A DNA stretch of 64,000 nt, from NCBI GenBank assembly GCA_014529385.2, contig CM043956.1, positions 90,350,721 to 90,414,720 of the forward strand, written 5' to 3'. This DNA comes from Adiantum capillus-veneris. Taxonomy: Eukaryota > Streptophyta > Polypodiopsida > Polypodiales > Pteridaceae. Within the stretch, counting starts at the first letter, position 1. Each line of letters opens with the position of its first letter. Shown here piece by piece: positions 56,648 through 64,000 of the stretch. The translations under genes were made by a program, and so were the position numbers. Under the pieces are notes generated by a model. That model was not told the origin of the DNA. It was given only the letters and a program-made list of their open reading frames with translations, and did not search any database.

Positions 56648-56867
56648 GCTGCAGCTTTAGGCCACTTAGGTATGGATGTGATCTTCCTTTTCTTAATTAC
56701 CTTTTTAGGAAAGAGAGGTCTAATAGTACTCTCTCTTCCTTTAATGTGCATTACGGTACTTTCGAGTGTATTGATGTAGAGAAGTGCAACTATTTGTGCA
56801 TCGGGGGTTATTGGAGCATTCATAGGTTACGAGGAGAGGTAAATCAAGCTCTTCTCCTCATTCTTCT

Positions 56868-57032
56868 TCATTGGCGACGATCACGAACAAGGCAAGGAGA
56901 GGGACTTACTTCTTGAATGTCGATGACGCTACAGCCAGGCAACAAGATCTCGATAAAAGCCTTCAGGGCCTCTAGAGTCTCCTCCTCCTCCTCTGTCCTC
57001 CAATTTGCAAACTCCTCACGCCACTCGTCCAT
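56868..57032 (-). CDS. Short leader ORF, possible 5' exon
   Basis: 54 codons, MDEWREEFANWRTEEEEETL, ALKAFIEILLPGCSVIDIQE; acidic. Starts 72 bp inside the 5' LTR boundary and is the first ATG frame of any size. The sequence CAAGAAGTAAGTCCC within it is a good splice donor consensus, and a CTGCAG acceptor-like site occurs before 56647. It could therefore join to the ORF at 56066-56647 by splicing. Speculative. Confidence 0.35.
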   Translation of the reverse strand: MDEWREEFANWRTEEEEETLEALKAFIEILLPGCSVIDIQEVSPSPCLVRDRRQ

Positions 57033-57083
57033 GTTGAAAATTGCACACCTTCATTGTTTGTCAACTAAAGGTCTATGTAGCCC

Positions 57084-57101
57084 TCCTCCATGAGGACACC
57101 A
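57084..57101 (-). promoter_or_regulatory. Candidate primer binding site of the Tat-like element
   Basis: The minus strand after the LTR end GTGTGCATCA reads TTT then TGGTGTCCTCATGGAGG. A TGG at this position is expected for a primer site. The tRNA is not identified. Confidence 0.4.
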
Positions 57102-57104
57102 AAA

Positions 57105-59390
57105 TGATGCACACAAAGCGCACCCGGTGGCCTCTACACCAAGGTACTACTTGGAAGCCTCATGGTCAGGAGGTATTGAAGGGACACAACCTAGCGTTTT
57201 ATGCGACTAGGACGCGACCAAGAGCTAGTAGAGTTGACGCTCTATTGTTGAGAATGACATCTTTATGGGAGAGAATCACCTTGAGCATACGGAAGGAGTT
57301 GTGTTCACACACACCTTCAACCAACCTTAATAAAGAGAGAGAGAGAGAGAGAGAGAGAGAGCCACCAACAAAGATCCAAAGAATCAACTATTGGAGTGAG
57401 AGGTTTGAAGGGGCGCCTATTTCCAAAACCTCTCTTGGCTAACCGTACGAATGGTTGCAATTATGCATGCGGAGCAAATATACGTATGAGGTGACGGAGA
57501 GAGAAAGGAAAAGGGAGAAATGAAAGAGACGAGAAAGTGTGGAATAAATGTGCTTGAGAATGGATATGGGAGAAGGATGAAACATATATAACTAGAATTG
57601 CCTTGATCAAGCTTTAACAAAAATTGCTACACGCACCTACACAAATGTAAATGCATTCATCACAACAAAATAAAAACTTGAGCATTAGTCATTCATTAAG
57701 GGAAAAACAAATGAAAAACCTTCACACCTCCACCAAGGGAGTGATTACACACACACAAAGTATCCACACAAATCAAGCATGCTAGCCTAAATCATAGGAA
57801 TGTAAACACTACCACCCTTCCGAAACGATGGTAGCCTAGAGGTGAACAAAGATGCTAATTAAGGCATGCTACAATGGAGAGGAGCTCACGTACCTTTCAG
57901 CTCAGATGGGGGCCTCTTTATATAGCCTTTCCCACCCCATTACAATTATTGACGATTACAATTAATGGCTTGAATTGGGAGAGAAATTGGGATGCCTTGG
58001 GAGCCGCCACCTTCACCTTATTGATGTCTTCACCTTGAAGCTTGACCTTGCCACTTGAAAGGTTGATTCTTAGTCATTACTTACAACAATTCACCTTCTT
58101 CTTTGGAGGTTGTGGAATGACTAACACCTATCTCACAAATTGTGGTGAAAAGAAAAGAGAAATGGGTCATACATGTGTGTGAGGATGAATGAGAACTGGG
58201 TGGAGAGGGGTGAAGCTATGGAGTTGTTTTAAGGTTTTTTGTGGCTGATTCTGATGGAATTAGGTAGAGGTTATAATAGAGAATAGAAATCCATTATGGA
58301 TCCTCAATATGTGTAGGATTTTAGTGATAGTGTGTGTAATTAACTAGTGCATACACACTAGTAATAGGAGAAAGATTAAGTGCAGTCATGGAAGCTTGAG
58401 AGGGCTGATTAGGAGTAGAAAATGATAGAACTTTAAATAATGTTAAGTATGTGTGTGAGCAAGAGGGTGGCTAGGGTGAAAGGGGGAAAGACTAGCTGAT
58501 GAATATGACCAAAAAAAAGACCATTTCCACCACAAATGGCTCCAATATGAGACCCCACTTGCTTTGCCCGAATTTTGTTGATAGAGGACGTGGAGGGGAG
58601 TCTTAGATGACGTTTGGGGGTGGGAGAATCTTTTCACTCAAAAAAATGAAGAAAAATGAAGAAAATTGGCTTGGCATTTTCCTCTTTTCCTTATGAGCCA
58701 AAAGTGAGGTGACCCACCATGCATGATGCTCTTTTTGGACTTCTTCATCATGCATCACATGTGTGATGACACCTCAAGAGGCCCCATGGGCCCATGATGT
58801 CACTAAGACATCATGTTTGTAAGAGTAGTAGATATTATGTACACATAGCAATTACATAATAGGAAATACCTAGGTAGTGGATCCCACTACTTGGCCCTTC
58901 AAGTTTCACTTATACCATAGATGAAACCAACTCCAAGTTCCCTTTTTCCATGGGTTTCAACTCTGTTTAGGACTCCTTCTCATATGAAGCTCATCCGTGT
59001 GTCAAAACCATGCCAAAATCCCTTGCCAAAAATGGACATTTTCTTAGTAATAGATCCACTGTCAAAACTTACTTTATTTTTATTTCTTGAGTTTGTACAA
59101 AAAACCGTAAGTGCCAAAAAACCCTTTTAGTGAGCAAGGTTCACTGTTGTTGCTCCATTGCTTCACACTTCTTGTTGTGATCATTCTACTCGCTGTTGTA
59201 ATCCTTTGCGGTGCAAGCTTAGGTGGTCGCATCTAGGAAACACTTTTACCTTGCTAATTATGATCATTACCAAGATGACTTTGTGGCAACACACAACATT
59301 GTTATACATGAACTAGAGCCTTCTTGGTCTCTAGGTTGCTGGCAATGCCAAAATTGTGGTTTTAAGAGGGGTCATCAAAAACACGCATAA
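57105..59390 (-). repeat. 5' LTR of the Tat-like element
   Basis: 2286 bp; plus strand TGATGCACAC...ACACGCATAA. The terminal base pair has changed (CA to AA) relative to the other copies. TATATAAAG (minus) at 57916-57924; AG microsatellite at about 57336-57360. Confidence 0.92.
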
Positions 59391-60195
59391 TATGCCAAGG
59401 ACTTCAACCAATGTAAACTCAACGTGGCTATTTAAGATCCTTTCTTCGAAAACCTTCCTCAAGTTTGTAGCAACTTCTATGTCAAATTGTAATTTGTAAG
59501 CAACGCCCTTTGCTTTAGGTTTTGCCTGCTCCTTTTTTGTTGATGCTTCCTCCATAGGCACTCAAGGCGGAGGAAGCACTTGTGATGGTCAAGCCTCTTG
59601 AGAAGGCATTGAATACTTTCTTCCTCCACTTCTTGTAGCCCGCTTTGAAGGTCCCTCCTCCCCATTATCACGAATGTCCTTTCTTTCTACAATCCCTTCA
59701 TTATTTTGACTTTTGGCAAGATAAGCATGCATTGATAAAGAGTCACTGGATCATCCAATCCTCTTGCTTAACATATACTATTGCATGTTTGATAAAGCAC
59801 TTCTTTAGTCACTTTTTCTTTATCAACCAATGAAACTGCATATGTCCAAAGACCATCATACTCTTGACAGATATATTCAACATGTTTTAACTCCTTCATT
59901 GTGATATACTTAATATTTGCCCCATAGGTAGTGGCTTCTACTACGAAGATGACATGACCAGTTGCCATATCCTCCATTAGCTTGCAAAAATGAGATTCTG
60001 CGTGTAATTTGAGTCAAAAGAGATTTTTTCACAATTTTAGGGATTTTTCCAACCTCATTTGGCATTTTAACAAGCAAAAAAGGAAATGTTGGGGTCAAAA
60101 ATAGCTAAAAGAGGCCATAAAATGGTAAAAAATAACCCAAATTGGTAAAGGATGGGTCAAAATGCCACATCAACAACGGTGAACGCTACTACTAG
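59391..60195 (-). pseudogene. Older Ty3/gypsy element, upstream half
   Basis: Minus-strand frames: KGVAYKLQFDIEVATNLRKV and FEERILNSHVEFTLVEVLGI (59561-59396), a motif typical of a widespread plant gypsy polyprotein between gag and protease. It is cut at EVLGI by the Tat-like LTR and continues at 47801. Farther right, 59977-59768 (MEDMATGHVIFVVEATTYGA, KYITMKELKHVEYICQEYDG) is open but not recognised. Confidence 0.65.
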
Positions 60196-60688
60196 CATAA
60201 TTACAGGGGATGGGGGAGACGGGCCCTAGGGCCGGAGGACGGCCGTAACCGGACCGGGGAAAAAGGGGACGCCTTGGGACGGGCAGATTTTTGGCCGGAC
60301 GCGCGGCTCGCAGGCTACTGGACCGGGACAGACCGGGAACGACAGTTTTCAGGCGGGTAAAAATAGCCGTTTTTTACCGTTTTTGACCGTTTGAAACGGA
60401 TATTTGCAACCCAACTGCCATATTTTGGGAGGGGTTGGCCCTTGGGAGGCTATAAAAGCCCCCTTGGGCCTCTTATTCCCTCAAGCTCTCCTCTCTATTC
60501 ATAGCGTCATTGCTCAAGGCTCAAGCATGACTACGAGCCGTGGCTCGTACGCTCTACACTCTACCCTTGAGTCTCCACTCTCCCCCTCTTCTACCCACTT
60601 TGAAGCTCTCCTCTACTCTCTCTCCACACAAGCTCTCCTCTAACTCCTCTAACTTCTAAGCTCTACTCTCCCGAGTCTCTCCACCGTC

Positions 60689-62800
60689 ATGTCATCTCAA
60701 CCCAACTCCACTTCTCAAGCCGGTTCTTCTCAAAGGAGGTCAACCGTGCAAACGTGGTCGTGGTGGAATGAAGTCGACTTTAGCACGCGTGGCAAAGGTG
60801 GCGGTGCAAGACCATGGACATGCAAGCTATGCCCATACAAGAGAACGAGTGGTCCAAAAAAAGTGCGAGCCCATCTTCTTCATGAACCCAATCACGAGGT
60901 GAACTTTTGCCCTCGACTAACTCCCAAGAAGAGGTTCAATCTTCTTCAGAAGCTCACGATGTATGAGGTCGCGGAAGCAGCCAAGACGGGCTGTTTCGTT
61001 GCCGTTGATCCCTCCGCCACGGCAGAAACCACGAGAGCAAAGGGAAGCCAACCTTGACGACATCTCTCGAGGCTTCAAGAGCCATGCATCTACACCGTCC
61101 TCTTCCGTTCCGCATCGCCAAAGCACTCTCAACGAAAATTGGAATCCTAAATTGAAGGAAGAGGTGGATAGGTCGGTTGCCCGATTCTTCTTCCACGACC
61201 ACATTGCCTTCCATGCTTCGTGGGGAGATTCCCTTGGCATATGCACATTGCAATCTTCCATTTTGTATTCATAATGGGTTCTAACTTCTGGACTCTCCAC
61301 TCTCCATACTAACACAACATGCTCTATTTTGTGTGGATAGATCTCCGTACTTTCGAACCATGGTTACGAAAATAGGGGAATATGGCTCCTATTATGTGCC
61401 ACCTTCATCGGAGAGGCTTCGCACCACCCTCCTTGACAAAGAGAAGCTTGCCGTGGAGCAAGCGGCCCAAGCAACAAAGGATTTGTGGCAAACCAATGGA
61501 GTCTCTCTCCTTGTAGATGGATGGAAATGAAGAGGCGTCAAATATGGCATCCGGGGCTATCATAGAGGGCATGTATCCCAGCATCCATGTCACATTTTGC
61601 ATGGCGCATTGCCTCAATAACCTCCTCAAGGACATAAGGAACTTGTCATGGATTTCACCCACCATTGGTGACACCTCTCGAATTGTCTCCTTTGTGCTCA
61701 ACCATCAAAAAGTGCGCCATGAATTCTCAAAGAGGAGCCACTTGTCCTTGCTCAAATATTCAGAGACAAGATTTGCATTCAATGGGCTTATGCTAGGCCG
61801 CATGTCTACATGTGGCGGAGCCTTAAGGGACCTCTTTCTCTGTGATGAGTTCCAGGCCATACCGGAGTCTACATCAGCAACAGGATTGAAATGCCAAGAG
61901 TGGGCCGACGACGCCGCCTGGTGGGAGGAGGTGAAGACTCTTGACGCCATGGTCAAGCCTATTCTACACCTACTTCGAGTGGTGGATGGCTTGCAGCCAT
62001 GCATTGGCAAAGTCTACGAAGCCATGGATCGGATGATAGAGGCACTTGAGAAGCTTGTGCCTGACCATGTTCAGTATGCGGAGATTCATGGCTTGTGTGA
62101 GTCGAGGTGGAATGGATACTACTCTCCACTTCATGCGGAGATTCATGGCTTGTGTGAGTCGAGGTGGAATGGATACTACTCTCCACTTCATGCGGCAGCT
62201 TATGTGCTTGACCCTGTGTTTCAGGGAAGGTGTCAAGAGACCGACAAGGAGGTCAGCAAAGGATGGCGGCTTGCATTGGAGCGCCTTGAGCCTAGCAGTG
62301 ACATTAGGCGCAAGATTAGAGACGAGCTACTCAACTACAGGCGAAAGAAGGGCTGCTATGGATGTGTAGATGCACAATTTGATCCCAACAAGATTGGCTC
62401 GGTTTTGTGGTGGGAGGACTATGGAGGAGATGGCCCACATTTGCAGCGCTTGGCTGTTCGTGTCCTTAGCCAAGCATGCACCACTAGTTGCTTGGAGCAA
62501 CTATGAAGTGTGTACAGCCACATTGCCTCTAACAAGAGGAATCGCCTTGGGGTCGAGAGGGGCAATGATTTGGTGTTTGTGAGCGCTAACTTGCACATGC
62601 TTGCCAAGAGCGTCACAGACAAGGCAGATCCCTTCACTGAGTGGGAGATGGCACAAGAGAATCCATCTATGGCCGATACTCTTTTGAAGGAGCTGGAGGA
62701 GGACTTCGAGCCTCAATGCGAACCTCCCGAGCCCTCATACGTCACTGACGACCTCGACTATGACGATGATATGGAGATTCAGCAGGCGAGCACTTCCTGA
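60689..62800 (+). pseudogene. hAT transposase, copy III (broken)
   Basis: Exon 1 carries the BED finger (RPWTCKLCPYKRTSG, VRAHLLHEPNHE). A frameshift near 61030 (PSATAETTRAKG) spoils it, and the intron donor is mutated (GGGGAGA where copies I/II have GGTGAGT). Exon 2 lacks about 190 nt between LLVDGW and NEEASN, which removes the first catalytic region. In addition, 57 nt coding AEIHGLCESRWNGYYSPLH are tandemly duplicated in frame. The same Trp-to-stop change as copy I occurs in LEQL*SVYSHIAS, so copies I and III share a dead ancestor or exchanged sequence. The C-terminus DDLDYDDDMEIQQASTS is intact. Confidence 0.9.
62077..62190. repeat. 57 bp tandem duplication in hAT copy III
   Basis: Two identical 57 bp units beginning GCGGAGATTCATGGCTTGTG and ending CTCCACTTCAT. 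Present once in copies I and II. Nineteen codons, so the frame is kept. Confidence 0.95.
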
Positions 62801-63212
62801 GTTTGATGATCATTGATCACTCGACTCTCGAGTCTAGACTCTTGAGTCTACAACTCTACCTACTACATAGCCCTTTGTACTTTTTGTTATCCTTGAGGCC
62901 TCAGGCTTGTCCTAAGTTCTTTAGGCTTTTTGACTCTTGAGCCCTTGTGGCATGCACTTCTCATTTTGTATCCATTGATCATCGATGTTTTATTAGCACA
63001 TTTCCGCCTATATGACTCGTGTTCTTTGGTCCATTTAGTGTAAATTTATGGTCAAAGTGATGCTCTATGTGTGTGGCATGTGTGTAGGTCAAAAAATGCC
63101 AAAAAAACTCGCTTTTTTTTGCCGTTCTGAACCCCGTCCCCGTTTCCTGACTTTTGCCGTCCCGTCCCCGTTCTTGCCCCGACCCACTGTCCCATGTAAC
63201 TATGACTACTAG

Positions 63213-63633
63213 TGTAAGGGAAGCTTTTGAAAGAGAGCACTTTTAACCTCTGTATGAGGGGATACACATGCGGCTTCTATGGTGTGCTAGTGCAGTTCCG
63301 CACTGTTCCTACCCTGTATTCAACCATATGGGTGACCTACTTAGGGTTTTCTCTTCTCAAAAAGGTGAGTTGAAGTGTGGGTGGAAGTCCTTCGTCTTGT
63401 GTTTATTTGAGAGTGGAGCTTCTATGGCTGGAGTTTCAGTGTTTTCCTTTGTTTTCTTCCTCAGATAACTGTGTTTCTCATCCTCCAAGCTACGAACTCT
63501 CACAGCGAGAGGCCACGCGCCTTCCCACGTGTCACGTGAGCCTCCTGACATACTTTTGGGTGAACCGGACGTGAAATCAATTGGGGTGATAATTCAAAAG
63601 CTTAATTGAAATGTTCATAAATCCATTCAAGCT
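63213..63633. other. Probable 5' region of the gypsy element that starts at 63634
   Basis: No coding frame recognised. By position it should hold the 5' LTR end and primer site of the downstream gag; TTGGGGTGATAATTC at 63581-63595 is the only sequence near the expected place for a primer site, and it is not a convincing match. Confidence 0.35.
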
Positions 63634-64000
63634 ATGGAAGACTACAAATTGTGCTTTGATGCGAACACAATGCAGATGTTTCAAGCCTTTGCTATGTTTA
63701 TGCAGCAGCAACAAGCTGTTAAAAGGAGGGAACTTTCTTCAACCAAAGCCCTTCAATCAATGGTAAAGAAAATGGATCATTTTAATGGTAAACATGTATC
63801 TAAATACTTGAGGAATTCTGTGAAAGAAATGGAGTTAAACAAGGTGCCTGCAATTGACATGGCAACAAGTTTTGAGCTTGTAGTTGTTCCTGAGCTTCGA
63901 GCACATGTAAGGGAGATGAGAGGTGCGCATGGTGAAGACTGGGAAGTTTTTAAGAAATCTCTTAAGCAAGAATATTTTCACGGAGGACTTCGAACGAGTA
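63634..64000 (+). CDS. Ty3/gypsy gag, N-terminal part, runs off the window
   Basis: ATG at 63634 opens 122 codons with no stop to the window edge: MEDYKLCFDANTMQMFQAFA, MVKKMDHFNGKHVSKYLRNS, MATSFELVVVPELRAHVREM, and EDWEVFKKSLKQEYFHGG. The FNGKxVSxYLR and VVPELRxHVRE pattern is the gag start of the plant gypsy family whose later part (YKLQ-DIE...EFTL) occurs at 59396-59561. It is on the opposite strand to that fragment, so it is a different copy or an inversion. Confidence 0.75.
   Translation, partial: MEDYKLCFDANTMQMFQAFAMFMQQQQAVKRRELSSTKALQSMVKKMDHFNGKHVSKYLRNSVKEMELNKVPAIDMATSFELVVVPELRAHVREMRGAHGEDWEVFKKSLKQEYFHGGLRTS

Larger units (their letters stand above)
47802..59390 (-). mobile_element. 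Full-length Tat/Ogre-like Ty3/gypsy retrotransposon
   Basis: The LTRs at 57105-59390 (5') and 47802-50145 (3') are direct repeats of about 2.3 kb. Flanks TATGT (47797-47801) and TATGC (59391-59395) are a 5 bp target duplication with one change. Minus-strand order: LTR, small ORFs upstream of gag, gag with one CCHC, protease (DGGAE), RT (FIDD), a first RNase H, a second RNase H, integrase, LTR. An additional RNase H between the first one and integrase, plus an upstream ORF and very long LTRs, are traits of the Tat lineage (Ogre/Retand group). Single stops and a frameshift break the polyprotein. Inserted into an older gypsy element in codon register. Confidence 0.9.
60196..63204 (+). mobile_element. 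hAT DNA transposon, copy III
   Basis: Ends CATAATTACAGGGG and inverted CATAGTTACATGGG. Perfect 8 bp target duplication ACTACTAG at 60188-60195 and 63205-63212. TATAAAAG at 60451-60458. 3009 bp. Internal deletion and a tandem duplication distinguish it from copies I and II. Confidence 0.95.

Noticed and set aside
1-64000. CRISPR arrays, rRNA, tRNA, bacterial operons or integrated organelle DNA
   Set aside because: None seen. Direct repeats are transposon-related or microsatellites; no cloverleaf-like or rRNA sequence recognised by eye.

Overview
The window is transposon-dense nuclear DNA from a land plant. This follows from the element types: Ty3/gypsy chromovirus and Tat-like elements, copia elements primed at TGGTATCAGAGC, L1-type LINEs with a CCHC ORF1, BED-finger hAT transposons and a MULE. 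A 40-codon exon that reads as plant callose synthase agrees. The style suggests a large, repeat-rich genome, possibly a seed-free plant; that last point is a weak inference. I see no rRNA, tRNA, CRISPR array or complete host gene. Almost every long open frame belongs to a mobile element.

Layout: 1-2460 holds decayed LINE-A fragments (minus strand). 2461-8424 is a non-coding LTR element (TSD TGAGG) into which a copia GAG-only element (3444-7119, TSD ATTGA) has inserted. 8425-10307 holds LINE-A remnant, an inverted LTR piece and microsatellites. 10308-21322 is a minus-strand chromovirus whose right LTR carries hAT copy I (17671-20796, TSD CCACATAC); the chromovirus left LTR preserves the matching empty site. 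21325-21715 is a LINE-B ORF1 scrap. 21815-24979 is a second GAG-only LTR element (TSD GTCCC). 24985-30305 is LINE-B1 and 30620-37150 is LINE-B2. LINE-B2 is split by a MULE with ~315 bp TIRs (31800-34498) and a 354 bp hAT MITE (34711-35064). 37190-38600 is the only candidate host sequence (callose synthase exon at 38009-38128). About 38600-44493 is LINE-A2, split by a solo LTR (41135-43439, TSD GATAT). 44494-47292 is hAT copy II, which has lost its 3' end. 47293-60195 is an old gypsy element split by an 11.6 kb Tat/Ogre-like retrotransposon (47802-59390). 60196-63204 is hAT copy III (TSD ACTACTAG). 63634-64000 opens another gypsy gag that runs off the window.

The elements form nests whose order of insertion can be read directly. 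The Tat-like element is the most notable object. It has 2.3 kb LTRs, extra small open frames upstream of gag, and two RNase H domains: one that looks degenerate in the usual place and a second with all four acidic residues before the integrase. Its insertion splits a codon-continuous reading frame in the older gypsy, and the solo LTR in LINE-A2 is a third copy of its LTR. Short tandem duplications (57, 79, ~230, 295 and 336 bp) recur inside unrelated elements. No convincing new functional system was found beyond these mobile elements; the best leads are the Tat-like upstream ORFs, a long hairpin in the MULE, and the unidentified ORF next to the callose synthase exon.
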